Shown here one piece after another: positions 16,752-25,825 of a DNA stretch of 64,000 nucleotides. A program made the position numbers and the translations under genes. Source of the stretch: Kitasatospora aureofaciens (GTDB lineage Bacteria; Actinomycetota; Actinomycetes; Streptomycetales; Streptomycetaceae); NCBI GenBank assembly GCA_000720845.1, contig JODU01000019.1, positions 62,001 through 126,000 of the forward strand, written 5' to 3'. The number at the start of each line of letters is the position of its first letter. Position 1 is the stretch's first letter. Under the pieces are notes generated by a model. The model saw only the letters and a list, made by a program, of their open reading frames with translations, ran no database searches and was not told the DNA's origin.

Positions 16752-17101
16752 GCGGGCCGCGGCGCGATCCCGACATGGTCCGGCCCTACGTCCGCACCGG
16801 GGGCCGGATCCGCGCGCGCGAGGACGTGCGCCTGGAGAGCGTGGTCATCGCCGCGACCGGTCCCACGGACACCCTCGGCCCGGACGCCCGCCGGGTGATG
16901 CGGCTCTTCGCGGGTGCGGACGGCGGCCTGGCCGTCGCCGACATCGCGGCCGCGCTGGAGCTGCCGCCCTCCACGGTGCGCATCCTCGTCTCCTCGCTGA
17001 TGGACTCCGGCCACCTCTCCAGCCCGGTCGCCGCGATCGACGACCAGCCCGACTTCGACCTGCTGCAGGAGGTACTCCGTGGACTTCGCTCCCTTGTCTG
17101 A
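16748..17101 (+). CDS. cvnC: DUF742 protein CvnC
   Basis: Protein of 117 residues. Characteristic DUF742 pattern: DPDMVRPYVRTGGRIR near the N-terminus and a winged-helix-like segment VADIAAALELPPSTVRILVS with LMDSGHLSS after it. It ends by overlapping the GTG start of cvnD by 23 bases, so translation is tightly coupled. It presumably works in the Cvn membrane complex; a DNA-binding role is suggested only by the helix-turn-helix-like pattern. Confidence 0.93.
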   Translation: MSGPRRDPDMVRPYVRTGGRIRAREDVRLESVVIAATGPTDTLGPDARRVMRLFAGADGGLAVADIAAALELPPSTVRILVSSLMDSGHLSSPVAAIDDQPDFDLLQEVLRGLRSLV

Positions 17102-17762
17102 CCGGGCCGACCGGACCGGCCGGACCGGCCGGACCGACGAGTCCACCGGGGCCGAAGGCACCGACCGGTCCGTCACCTACGTCCCCGCCACGGTGACCCG
17201 GTCGGCCAAGATCGTGGTCGCGGGCGGCTTCGGCGTCGGCAAGACGACGCTGATCGGCAGCGTCTCGGAGGTACGTCCGCTGCGGATGGAGGAGCCGATC
17301 ACGCAGGCCAGCGCCGGTGTGGACGACCTGCGCGGCACCCCGCACAAGACGACGACCACCGTGGCGATGGACTTCGGCCGCATCCACATGGCCGGCGGCC
17401 GGATCGCGCTGTACCTGTTCGGGCTGCCGGGCCAGTCCCGCTTCCAGCCGCTGTGGGAGGACCTGGCCGAGGGCGCCCTCGGCTGCCTGGTCCTGGCCGA
17501 CACCCGCGACCTCGACGCCTCCCACGACGCCCTCGGGCTGCTGGACGGCGCGGGCATCCCGTACGCCGTCGCCATCAACACCTTCCCCGGCGCGCCGGCT
17601 TACCCCGAGGCCGAGCTTCGCGAGGCGCTGGCCCTGGAACCGGCCACGCCGCTGACGTACTGCGACGCCCGCGACCGCACCTCCTCCCTGCACGCCCTGA
17701 TCACGCTCACGGAGTACCTCTCCGAGCACCGTTCAGCCGCCCTCCTGGAGTCCCGCCGATGA
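17079..17762 (+). CDS. cvnD: Conservon GTPase CvnD
   Basis: Ras-like GTPase of 227 residues, GTG start inside cvnC. P-loop GGFGVGKTTLIGSV is at about 49-62. The G3 segment reads FGLPGQSRFQPLW in place of DxxG, which is usual for this MglA-like conservon family. The first 30 residues are a disordered Arg/Thr/Gly-rich leader. The G4 region is INTFPGA rather than canonical NKxD. It acts as the G-protein switch of the Cvn complex. It overlaps the first P450 gene by four bases. Confidence 0.92.
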   Translation: MDFAPLSDRADRTGRTGRTDESTGAEGTDRSVTYVPATVTRSAKIVVAGGFGVGKTTLIGSVSEVRPLRMEEPITQASAGVDDLRGTPHKTTTTVAMDFGRIHMAGGRIALYLFGLPGQSRFQPLWEDLAEGALGCLVLADTRDLDASHDALGLLDGAGIPYAVAINTFPGAPAYPEAELREALALEPATPLTYCDARDRTSSLHALITLTEYLSEHRSAALLESRR

Positions 17763-18991
17763 CGTTGCCCTCCACCGAGACCGCGCCGACGAGTGAGCCG
17801 GGCCGGTTCGCCCTGTACGCCCCGGAGTTCGCCGCCGACCCGCACGCCGCCTACCGGCGCATGCGCCGCACCCACGGTCCGCTCGTCCCGGTGGACCTGG
17901 CGCCCGGCGTCCCCGCGACCCTGGTGATCGGCTACTACCAGGCCCGCCGCATCCTGAACGACCCGCTGCACTTCCCGGCCGACCCCCGCGCCTGGGAGAA
18001 GCTGATCCCGGCGACCTGCCCGGTGCGGCCGATGATGGAGTGGCGGCCCAACGCGCTGCGCTCGGGCGGCGCCGAGCACGCCCGCTACCGGGCGGCCAAC
18101 ACCCACGCCATCGACCAGGTCGACCAGCACGGGCTGCGCGCCCTCGTCGAGCAGGTCGCCGACGGCGCCATCGACGCGTTCCGCGCCGCCGGTTCGGCGG
18201 ACCTGCTCACCCAGTACTCCTTTCCCATCGCCTTCCGCGTGCTCAGCGCGCTGCTCGGCTGCCCGGACGAGATCGGGCAGCGCATCGCCGACGGCATGGC
18301 GAAGATCTTCGACACCACCAACGCCGACCAGGGCAACGTGATCCTCGCGCAGGCCGTGTCCGACCTCGTGACCCTGCGCCGGACCCACCCGGGCGACGAC
18401 ATCACCTCCCGGCTGACCCTCCATCCCGTCGGGCTGAGCGACGAGGAGATGAGCCATCAGCTCGTCACGCTCTACGGCGCCGGGATCGAACCCATGACCA
18501 ACCTGATCAGCAACACGATCCTGAAGATCCTCACCGACGAGGAGTTCTCCGCGGACCTGCACGCCGGGCTGTCCACGGTGCGCGACGCGCTCGACGCCGT
18601 CCTCTACACCGACCCGCCGATGGCGAACTACTGCATCTCCTATCCCCCGTACCCCGTCGACGTCGAGGGCGTGCTGCTGCCGGCCGACCAGCCGGTGGTG
18701 ATCTCGATGGCGGCCGCGAACAACGACCCGGCCCTCACCGAGGGCGTGCCCGCGGGACAGCACGGCGGCAACCGCGCCCACCTGGCGTGGAGCACCGGCC
18801 CGCACACCTGCCCGGCCCGCTCGCACGCCTACCTCATCGCCGAGACCGCGGTCACCCACCTCCTGGACGCGCTGCCCGAGACGGACCTCGCCCGTCCCGC
18901 CGCCGAACTGACGTGGCGCCCCGGCCCGTTCCACCGCGCCCTCGAATCCCTGCCCGTCACCTTCCCCGCCGCGCAATCCGCCGCACACTAA
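17759..18991 (+). CDS. cvnE: Conservon cytochrome P450-like protein with degenerate motifs
   Basis: P450-fold protein of 410 residues. The haem-ligand loop is altered (WSTGPHTCPARSHAY; the Cys is kept but FGxG is lost). The K-helix ExxR motif is missing where expected (LDAVLYTDPPMANYC, whereas the neighbouring P450 has EETLR). The I-helix reads LYGAGIEPMTN instead of the oxygen-activating AGxET. It may bind haem but probably is not a normal mono-oxygenase; a regulatory role in the conservon is plausible. It starts at an ATG overlapping cvnD and is followed 11 bases later by a canonical P450. Confidence 0.85.
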   Translation: MTLPSTETAPTSEPGRFALYAPEFAADPHAAYRRMRRTHGPLVPVDLAPGVPATLVIGYYQARRILNDPLHFPADPRAWEKLIPATCPVRPMMEWRPNALRSGGAEHARYRAANTHAIDQVDQHGLRALVEQVADGAIDAFRAAGSADLLTQYSFPIAFRVLSALLGCPDEIGQRIADGMAKIFDTTNADQGNVILAQAVSDLVTLRRTHPGDDITSRLTLHPVGLSDEEMSHQLVTLYGAGIEPMTNLISNTILKILTDEEFSADLHAGLSTVRDALDAVLYTDPPMANYCISYPPYPVDVEGVLLPADQPVVISMAAANNDPALTEGVPAGQHGGNRAHLAWSTGPHTCPARSHAYLIAETAVTHLLDALPETDLARPAAELTWRPGPFHRALESLPVTFPAAQSAAH

Positions 18992-19002
18992 GGAGCCAGG
19001 CC

Positions 19003-20229
19003 ATGGCGACCCAGCAGCCCGTCCTCGTCCTCGACCCCACCGGCGCCGGTCACCACGCCGAGCACCGCACCCTGCGGGAGGGGGGCCCGGCCACCCGGGT
19101 GGACGTCCTCGGGGTCCAGGCCTGGTCGGTCAGCGACCCCGTCCTCCTCAAAAAGCTGCTGACCAGCCCCGACGTCTCCAAGGACGCCCGGGCGCACTGG
19201 CCCGCCTTCGGCGAGGTGGTCGGCACCTGGCCGCTCGCCCTGTGGGTGGCGGTGGAGAACATGTTCACCGCCTACGGGCCGGGCCACCGCAAGCTGCGCC
19301 GTCTGGTGGCGCCCGCCTTCAGCTCCCGTCGCGTCGACGCGATGCGGCCGGCCGTCGAGTCGATGGTGACCGGGCTCGTCGACCGGCTCGCGGAGCTTCC
19401 CGCCGGTGAGCCGGTGGACCTGCGGCAGGAGCTGGCCTACCCGCTGCCCATCGCGGTGATCGGTCACCTCATGGGCGTGCCCGAGGACCGGCGCGACGGC
19501 TTCCGCGCCCTCGTGGACGGCGTCTTCGACACCACCCTGGACCAGGCCGAGGCGCAGGCCAACACCGCGCGCCTGTACGAGGTCCTTGACCAGCTCATCG
19601 CGGCCAAGCGCGCCACCCCGGGCGACGACATGACGTCCCTGCTCATCGCCGCGCGGGACGACGAGGGCGACGGCGACCGCCTCTCCCCCGAGGAGCTGCG
19701 CGACACCCTGCTGCTGATGATCAGCGCCGGTTACGAGACCACCGTCAACGTCATCGACCAGGCCGTGTACTCCCTGCTGACCCGCCCCGACCAGCTCGAA
19801 CTGGTCCGCAAGGGCGAGGTCACCTGGGGGGACGTGGTGGAGGAGACGCTGCGCCACGAACCGGCGGTCAAGCACCTGCCGCTGCGGTACGCGGTCACGG
19901 ACATCCCGCTGCCGGACGGGCGGACCATCGCCCGCGGGGAGGCGATCCTCGCCTCCTACGCCGCCGCCAACCGACACCCGGACTGGCACGAGGACGCCGA
20001 CACCTTCGACGCCACCCGCACCCTCAAGGAGCACCTCGCCTTCGGCCACGGCGTCCACTTCTGCCTGGGCGCGCCGCTGGCCCGCATGGAGGTGACCCTC
20101 GCGCTGGAGAGCCTCTTCGGCCGCTTCCCGGACATCCGCCTCGCCGATCCGGCCGAGGAGCTGCCGCCGGTGCCCTCGCTGATCAGCAACGGCCACCAGC
20201 GGCTCCCGGTCCTGCTGCACGCCGGCTGA
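19003..20229 (+). CDS. cvnF: Cytochrome P450, conservon-linked (CYP)
   Basis: Canonical bacterial P450 of 408 residues. I helix LLLMISAGYETTVN, K helix EETLRHEP with the ExxR pair, and haem loop FGHGVHFCLGAPLARME are all present. It has a strong ribosome site (AAGGAG) eight bases before the ATG. It would oxidise a small hydrophobic substrate using external ferredoxin; the substrate is not deducible. As the last gene of the operon it probably supplies the enzymatic output of the conservon. Confidence 0.92.
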   Translation: MATQQPVLVLDPTGAGHHAEHRTLREGGPATRVDVLGVQAWSVSDPVLLKKLLTSPDVSKDARAHWPAFGEVVGTWPLALWVAVENMFTAYGPGHRKLRRLVAPAFSSRRVDAMRPAVESMVTGLVDRLAELPAGEPVDLRQELAYPLPIAVIGHLMGVPEDRRDGFRALVDGVFDTTLDQAEAQANTARLYEVLDQLIAAKRATPGDDMTSLLIAARDDEGDGDRLSPEELRDTLLLMISAGYETTVNVIDQAVYSLLTRPDQLELVRKGEVTWGDVVEETLRHEPAVKHLPLRYAVTDIPLPDGRTIARGEAILASYAAANRHPDWHEDADTFDATRTLKEHLAFGHGVHFCLGAPLARMEVTLALESLFGRFPDIRLADPAEELPPVPSLISNGHQRLPVLLHAG

Positions 20230-20289
20230 GCGGCACGCCGCGGGACCAGGGGTCGGGAAGCCGGGGGTCGACGGCCGGAGCCGGGGGGT

Positions 20290-20763
20290 TCAGCCGAACA
20301 TCCCCGGCTCGTAGTCGCCGGCCGGCTGCTGGGTGATGACGTTCAGCCGGTTGTAGGTGTTGATGACGGCGATCAGTCCGACGAGGGCGGTGAGCTGCTC
20401 CTCGTCGTAGTGCTTCGCCGCTTCCGCCCAGGCCTCGTCGGTGACGCCGCCGGAGGCGTCCGCGATGCGGGTGCCCTGCTCGGTCAGCTCCAGGGCGGCG
20501 CGCTCCGCGTCGGTGAACACCTTGGCCTCCCGCCAGGCGGCGATCAGGTTGAGGCGCAGCGAGGTCTCCCCCGCCTTCGCCGCGTCCTTGGTGTGCATGT
20601 CGAGGCAGAAACCGCAGCCGTTGATCTGGCTGGCGCGGATCTTGACCAGTTCCTGGGTCGCGGCCGGCAGCGTCGAGTCGCTCACGGCCTTGCCCGCGGA
20701 GTTGATGTGCCGCAGCAGCTTGCCGGCGAGCGGGTTGGCGAACAGGTTGAGGCGCGCTTCCAT
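20290..20763 (-). CDS. AhpD/carboxymuconolactone decarboxylase-like protein
   Basis: Protein of 157 residues with the alkylhydroperoxidase AhpD core: LVKIRASQINGCGFCLDMHT, giving a redox-active C-x-x-C followed by a conserved His, then AGETSLRLNLIAAWRE. Such proteins form small helical oligomers acting as peroxidases or in redox protection; no specific substrate is indicated. It faces the end of the P450 gene and lies downstream of an alpha/beta hydrolase on the same strand. Confidence 0.9.
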   Translation of the reverse strand: MEARLNLFANPLAGKLLRHINSAGKAVSDSTLPAATQELVKIRASQINGCGFCLDMHTKDAAKAGETSLRLNLIAAWREAKVFTDAERAALELTEQGTRIADASGGVTDEAWAEAAKHYDEEQLTALVGLIAVINTYNRLNVITQQPAGDYEPGMFG

Positions 20764-20880
20764 GGTGGATTCCTCCGTCGTCGCATGTCTGGTGTCCGGC
20801 TTCCGGGCCGTACACAGCTACGACGGATGCCGGCGGCGCGATGTGACAGGTGGCGGCGCGACCCGCCTGTGACCTGCGTC

Positions 20881-21765
20881 TCACCCGTTGGGGATCGTAC
20901 GTTCCAGCAGTCGGCTCAGCGCGTCGGTCACGACGGCCGGGCGCTCGTCCATCACCCAGTGACCGGCGTCCTCCAGCATGGTCAGCTCGGCGCGGGGCAC
21001 GGACCCGGCCAGCTCGGTGGCGATCGCCGGGCTCAGGTACGGGTCCGCGCGGCCCCAGACGACCGCCGTCGGGCAGGTGATGCCGCGCAGCCGCCGGCGC
21101 AGTTCGGGGCGGACCGGGGTGCGGTACTCGGCGAAGTAGTGGAGCAGCCAGCGGCGGCCCTCGGGCGTGGCCATCCAGCCGACGTAGCCGTCCAGGACGC
21201 GGGCGTCGAGGTGGCCGGCGCGCACGAGCGGCGCGAAGGAGCGGCGGTGCAGGGCGGCGTACGGCAGGTGCCGCGCCGGGCGGCGGAGCACGGGGCTGCG
21301 TCCGAGGAGGCCCAGCAGGCTGAACACGGCGTACCAGCGGCGGGTGAAGGTGGCGTGCGCGCGGCTGTTGAGGAGCGCCAGCCTGCGCACCCGGCCGGGG
21401 TGGTCCTCGGTGAAGCCGAGGGCGAGGAAGCCGCCGTAGTCGTGGCCGACCAGGTTCACCGAGTCCAGCTCCAGCGCGTCGAGGAGCCGGCCGAGCCGGG
21501 CGACCTCCGTGCCGTAGTCGAAGGGCAGGTGCAGGGGGCGCTCGGAGGCGCCCCAGCCGAGGAGGTCCGGCGTGATGACCCGGTGGCGGGCGGACAGGGC
21601 CGGGACCTGGTGGCGCCAGCACCGGTGGTCGGCGGGGTAGCCGTGCAGGAGCAGTACGGGCTCGGCGTCCGGCGGTCCCGACTCCCAGCAGGCGACGCGG
21701 GCGCCGTCCACCGTGATCGTCCGGGGGCGGGGCGGATCGTACGTGCCGGGACGCTGCGTGGTCAT
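20881..21765 (-). CDS. Alpha/beta-fold hydrolase (epoxide hydrolase/haloalkane dehalogenase-like)
   Basis: Protein of 294 residues starting at MTTQRPGTYD, chosen because AAGGAG lies six bases upstream; an in-frame start 16 codons earlier lacks this. Features: LLLHGYPADHRCWRHQVPAL (oxyanion-hole HGYP), nucleophile elbow LVGHDYGGFLAL with Asp as nucleophile (G-H-D-x-G), acid residue region WGRADPYLSP and catalytic His in LEDAGHWVMDERP. An Asp nucleophile points to epoxide hydrolase or dehalogenase chemistry rather than an esterase. Its substrate is unknown. Confidence 0.9.
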   Translation of the reverse strand: MTTQRPGTYDPPRPRTITVDGARVACWESGPPDAEPVLLLHGYPADHRCWRHQVPALSARHRVITPDLLGWGASERPLHLPFDYGTEVARLGRLLDALELDSVNLVGHDYGGFLALGFTEDHPGRVRRLALLNSRAHATFTRRWYAVFSLLGLLGRSPVLRRPARHLPYAALHRRSFAPLVRAGHLDARVLDGYVGWMATPEGRRWLLHYFAEYRTPVRPELRRRLRGITCPTAVVWGRADPYLSPAIATELAGSVPRAELTMLEDAGHWVMDERPAVVTDALSRLLERTIPNG

Positions 21766-21924
21766 CGGTCTCCTTAGGGTGCTCATCTCCCCCAACGGAG
21801 CGGATACCCGCAAGTGTCACGATCAGGGCTCGGTGTTCGGCCGAAAGGGGCGGGGATTAGCCTCGGTCCCGACAAGTCGGTACGGCCGGAGCGGGTCCGG
21901 CCGGCGTCGGAGCAGGAGGCACAG

Positions 21925-22227
21925 ATGGCGAAGGTTCCCAGCGCGGTGGTGGCCGCGGGCGGTCTCGTCGGCGGGTACGGCGTGGCCCGCTGGACCAGGA
22001 AGCGGCAGCTCGGCGGGGCCGTGCTCGCCGTCGCCGGGGCCGCCGCCGCGCAGCAGTGGCGGGCGCGGGCCGGCGGGAGGGCCGCGGGCGCGCTGACGGC
22101 CGCGTACGTCGCCGGCTTCGCCGCCTCGCACCCGCTGGCCAAGAAGGTGGGCGCCTGGCCCGCCGTGTTCGGTGCGGCGGGCGCCGTGGCCCTGGCCTCG
22201 TGGGCGGTCGCCGACCGGCGCGCCTGA
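21925..22227 (+). CDS. Small predicted membrane protein
   Basis: Protein of 100 residues with a good site AGGAGG before ATG 21925. Gly/Ala-rich with three hydrophobic stretches (AVVAAGGLVGGYGVA; LGGAVLAVAGAAAA; WPAVFGAAGAVALASWAVA) broken by Arg/Lys. No family recognised. It converges on a VOC-family gene with 16 bases between. Confidence 0.7.
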   Translation: MAKVPSAVVAAGGLVGGYGVARWTRKRQLGGAVLAVAGAAAAQQWRARAGGRAAGALTAAYVAGFAASHPLAKKVGAWPAVFGAAGAVALASWAVADRRA

Positions 22228-22243
22228 ACGCCCGCGGCGCCGG

Positions 22244-22603
22244 TCAGGGGCGGTGGGTGAGCACGTTGATCACCCGGCCGTTGGGATCCCGTACGAAGAA
22301 GCGCCGCACGCCCCACTCCTCGTCCCGCGGCTCCCGTACGATCTCGGCGCCCGACGCGGTCACCTGGGCGTAGACCGCGTCGACGTCCTCGACCTCGACG
22401 CTCAGGTCGGGGACGACGGGCGCCGTGCGCTCCTCGGTGAAGAGGCTGATCTGGGCCGTGGGGTTGGACGGGGAGGCCAGGGTCGTCACCCAGCCCATGT
22501 CCATGACCTCCTCGAAGCCGAGCAGGCCGTAGAACTCGCGGCTCGTGTTCCACTGCCCCTCGGTCTCGACGTGGATGTTGGGGACGATCCTGCGGATGGT
22601 CAT
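22244..22603 (-). CDS. VOC-family (glyoxalase/bleomycin-resistance-like) protein
   Basis: Protein of 119 residues. The single vicinal-oxygen-chelate module: NIHVETEGQWNTSREFYGLL, GFEEVMDMGWVTTLAS, DLSVEVEDVDAVYAQVTASG, and a C-terminal RRFFVRDPNGRVINVLTHRP. It is probably a metal-dependent lyase/dioxygenase-like or antibiotic-binding protein. GAGGAG lies just upstream of the ATG. It follows an MFS transporter on the same strand with 47 bases between. Confidence 0.9.
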   Translation of the reverse strand: MTIRRIVPNIHVETEGQWNTSREFYGLLGFEEVMDMGWVTTLASPSNPTAQISLFTEERTAPVVPDLSVEVEDVDAVYAQVTASGAEIVREPRDEEWGVRRFFVRDPNGRVINVLTHRP

Positions 22604-22650
22604 CGGAGGCTCCTCGACGTCTGTGCCGGGTCGGGTCGGCGTCTGGGACG

Positions 22651-24165
22651 CTACGCGGTCCTCGCCGCGGAGCCGGCCGTTCCGGGCGAGTCCGGGGCCG
22701 CCGTCGACAGCGGTTCGGCGATGTCCTCCAGCGAGCGGCGTTCCGCCTTGACCGCGAGGAACGCCGCGACCAGACCGGCCGCGCACATCAGGCCGGCGCC
22801 GATCTGGAAGGCCATGACCGTGTCGCCGACCACGCCGGACTCGGTCAGGTCGGCGAAGAGCAGCGGGCCGCTGATACCGCCGGCGGCGGTGCCGAGGGCG
22901 TAGAAGAAGGCGATGGCCATGGCGCGGGTCTCCATCGGGAAGATCTCGGAGACGGTCAGGTACGCGCTGGAGGCGCCCGCCGAGGCGAAGAACAGCACCA
23001 CGCACCAGCAGGCCGTCATGGTCGTCGCCGTGAGCGAGCCCCGGTCGAAGAGCCAGGCCGTGCCGAAGAGCAGGATGCCGGAGAGCAGATAGGTGCCGGA
23101 GATCATGATCCGGCGGCCGACGGTGTCGAAGAGCGGGCCGAGCACCAGCGGACCGCAGAAGTTGCCGGCGGCGATGACGGCGAAGTAGTAGCCGGTGCTG
23201 CCGGTCGGCACGTCGAAGAAGGTGATGAGGATGGTGCCGAAGCCGAAGGTGATCGCGTTGTAGAGGAAGGCCTGGCCGATGAAGAGGGACAGGCCGAGGA
23301 TCGCGCGGCGCGGGTAGCGGCCGAAGACGGTCTTGGCGATCAGGCCGAAGCCGATGGACTTGCGCTGGTGGATGGTGATCTCACCGGCCGGCGGCGGCAG
23401 TTCCTTGCCTTTCTCCTCCTCGATCTCCCGTTCGACGGAGGAGACGAGGGCGTCCGCCTTCTCGCCCTGGCCGTGGATGAACTGCCAGCGTGGGCTCTCC
23501 GGGACGTGCCGCCGCACCAGCAGCACCACCAGGCCCAGGATCACGCCGAGGGCGAAGCTGAGCCGCCAGCCGAGGTCCTTGGCGAAGATGTCGGTGTCCA
23601 GCATCACGATCGACAGCAGGGCGCCGCCGATCGCGCCCAGCCAGTAGCTGCCGTTGATGATGAGGTCGACCCGGCCCCGGTAGTGGGACGGGATCAGCTC
23701 GTCGATCGCGGAGTTGATCGCCGCGTACTCGCCGCCGATACCGAAACCGGTGAGGAAGCGGAAGAGGAAGAACCACCAGGACTCGAAGGAGACCGCGGTC
23801 AGCGCGGTGGCCGCCAGGTAGACCACCAGCGTGATCATGAACAGCTTCTTGCGGCCGTGCCGGTCGGTCAGCCAGCCGAAGAACAGGGCGCCCGAGCACG
23901 CACCCGCCACGTACAGGGCGGCGGCGAGGCCGGTGATCTGCGCGGAGCTGATGTCCAGGCCGCTGCCGTCCTCGGCGATGCGTCCGGCGACGTTGCCGAC
24001 GATCGTGACTTCCAGGCCGTCCAGGATCCAGACGGTGCCCAGACCGATCACGATCATCCAGTGCCAGCGCGACCAGGGCAGCCGGTCCAGGCGGGCGGGG
24101 ACGGCCGTGGTGACCGTCCCGGTGGAGGCGGGCACCGGACCCGACGACGACGCTTGTGCTGTCAT
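22651..24165 (-). CDS. MFS transporter, sugar/metabolite-proton symporter type
   Basis: Protein of 504 residues from MTAQASSSG. Twelve membrane helices in two halves, with the family A-motif GWLTDRHGRKKLFMI after TM2 and RFLTGFGIGGEYAAINSAID at TM4, typical of the sugar-porter/metabolite-H+ symporter branch. A cytoplasmic loop of about 70 residues joins the halves (RHVPESPRW at its start). The substrate is not evident; the relatives I know import organic acids or aromatic compounds. The upstream site GAGAGGGAG suits this ATG; an in-frame start ten codons earlier is possible. Confidence 0.9.
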   Translation of the reverse strand: MTAQASSSGPVPASTGTVTTAVPARLDRLPWSRWHWMIVIGLGTVWILDGLEVTIVGNVAGRIAEDGSGLDISSAQITGLAAALYVAGACSGALFFGWLTDRHGRKKLFMITLVVYLAATALTAVSFESWWFFLFRFLTGFGIGGEYAAINSAIDELIPSHYRGRVDLIINGSYWLGAIGGALLSIVMLDTDIFAKDLGWRLSFALGVILGLVVLLVRRHVPESPRWQFIHGQGEKADALVSSVEREIEEEKGKELPPPAGEITIHQRKSIGFGLIAKTVFGRYPRRAILGLSLFIGQAFLYNAITFGFGTILITFFDVPTGSTGYYFAVIAAGNFCGPLVLGPLFDTVGRRIMISGTYLLSGILLFGTAWLFDRGSLTATTMTACWCVVLFFASAGASSAYLTVSEIFPMETRAMAIAFFYALGTAAGGISGPLLFADLTESGVVGDTVMAFQIGAGLMCAAGLVAAFLAVKAERRSLEDIAEPLSTAAPDSPGTAGSAARTA

Positions 24166-24237
24166 GGCTCCCTCTCCGTCGAGCGAACGCCTCACGTGTG
24201 CCCAACGCGGGAGGGAACACGCCCGCCGCGCCGGGAG

Positions 24238-25635
24238 CTACGCCCCCAGGATGCGGGAGACCGTGTAGATCAGCAGCCCGGCCAGGGAGCCGACCACGGT
24301 GCCGTTGATGCGGATGAACTGGAGGTCGCGGCCGATGTTCGCCTCGATCTTCTTCGTGGTGTGCTCGGCGTCCCAGCCGGCCACCGTGTCGGTGATCAGG
24401 GAGGTGATCTCCTTGCGGTAGGTGGTGACGACGTACACCGCGGCGCTCTCCACCCAGCGGTCGACCTTGCCCTGCACCTTGGGGTCGGAGGCCATCCGGG
24501 AGCCCAGGGACAGCAGGGAGGCGCGCACCCGCAGCCGCAGCTCGCTGCGCTCGTCCTCCGCCGCCGAGACGATCATGGATCGTACGGCCGTCCAGGCGGA
24601 CGCGATCAGGTCCTGGACCTCGCCGCGGCCCAGCACCTCGGTCTTCAGCCGCTCCACGCGCGCGCGGGTCTCCGTGTCGGACTGGAGGTCGGCGGCGAAG
24701 TCGGTGAGGAAGCGGTCGAGGGCGCCGCGCGCGGGGTGGGCGGGCATGTCGCGCATCTCGGTGACGAAGCGCAGCAGCTCCTTGTAGACCCGGTCGCCGA
24801 TCTTCCGGTCGACGAACCGGGGGGTCCATCCGGGTGCCCCGCCCTGTACGGCGTCCATCACCGAGTCGCCGTGCAGGATCAGCCAGTCGTGGGCGCGGGA
24901 GACGATCAGGTCGACGGCGCGCTTGTGACCGCCGTCGGAGACGACCCGGTCCAGCATCTTGCCGATGCCGGGGGCGATCTCCTGGGCGTCGGCACGGCGC
25001 GTGATCGCCTCGCCGACCACCGCCTGGACGTCGGAGTCGCGCAGCACGGTGAGGGCGCCGCGCAGGGCGGCGGACAGCTCGGCCGTCACCCGGTCGGCGT
25101 GTTCGGGCACGGCGAGCCAGGCACCGAGGCGGCTGCCGATGCCGACGGCGCGCAGCCGCTGGCGCACGACGGCCTCGGAGAGGAAGTTCTCCCCGACGAA
25201 CTCGCCCAGCGAGACGCCGAGCTGGTCCTTCTTCTTCGGGATGATCGCGGTGTGCGGGATGGGGATGCCCAGGGGGTGGCGGAAGAGCGCGGTGACCGCG
25301 AACCAGTCGGCGAGCGCGCCGACCATGCCGGCCTCGGCGGCGGCCGACACGTAGCCCGCCCAGGCGCCCGCGCCCCGGTGGGAGGCCCACTCGGCCAGGA
25401 CGTAGACCACGGCGACGAAGAGCAGCAGGCCGGTGGCGGTGAGCTTCATCCGGCGCACCCCGCGGCGCTTCTCCTCGTCCGCCGGGCTGAAGGACGTCAT
25501 CGCGCGGTCGCGGACCGCACCGGCGCCCGCACCGCCGAGGTCCGCCCCCGCACCGCCCTCCCCGGCACCCCCGGAACCACCTGTACCTCCCGCGCCCTCA
25601 GGAAGTTCCGTCCTCGTGCGTTCCATCCGCTCCAC
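24238..25635 (-). CDS. DUF445 membrane-associated protein
   Basis: Protein of 465 residues if the first ATG is used (25626 is an alternative). A Gly/Glu-rich leader of about 40 residues precedes one membrane helix (LTATGLLLFVAVVYVLAEWA). The DUF445 signature follows: AAEAGMVGALADWFAVTALF, RHPLGIPIPHTAIIPKKKDQ and FVGENFL. A second membrane helix lies at the extreme C-terminus (VVGSLAGLLIYTVSRILG). The middle is a long helical domain. DUF445 proteins are widespread and poorly characterised; a role at the cell envelope is inferred only from topology. Confidence 0.9.
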   Translation of the reverse strand: MERMERTRTELPEGAGGTGGSGGAGEGGAGADLGGAGAGAVRDRAMTSFSPADEEKRRGVRRMKLTATGLLLFVAVVYVLAEWASHRGAGAWAGYVSAAAEAGMVGALADWFAVTALFRHPLGIPIPHTAIIPKKKDQLGVSLGEFVGENFLSEAVVRQRLRAVGIGSRLGAWLAVPEHADRVTAELSAALRGALTVLRDSDVQAVVGEAITRRADAQEIAPGIGKMLDRVVSDGGHKRAVDLIVSRAHDWLILHGDSVMDAVQGGAPGWTPRFVDRKIGDRVYKELLRFVTEMRDMPAHPARGALDRFLTDFAADLQSDTETRARVERLKTEVLGRGEVQDLIASAWTAVRSMIVSAAEDERSELRLRVRASLLSLGSRMASDPKVQGKVDRWVESAAVYVVTTYRKEITSLITDTVAGWDAEHTTKKIEANIGRDLQFIRINGTVVGSLAGLLIYTVSRILGA

Positions 25636-25825
25636 CGTTCGCTGATACGTACCTCACACATTGTCCCTTCCTGACCGACTCCTGGAACGGAACACAAGTT
25701 CCCGGCGTCTGTCCCGGGAGGGGGAACGCCCGGGGCTCCTGCGGCCTTTCCTCCGCCCGTGACGCATCATGGGTTCATCGGACCGGAGCCTCGGGGCTCC
25801 CCTCGCCCGAGGAGAACAGAACAGC

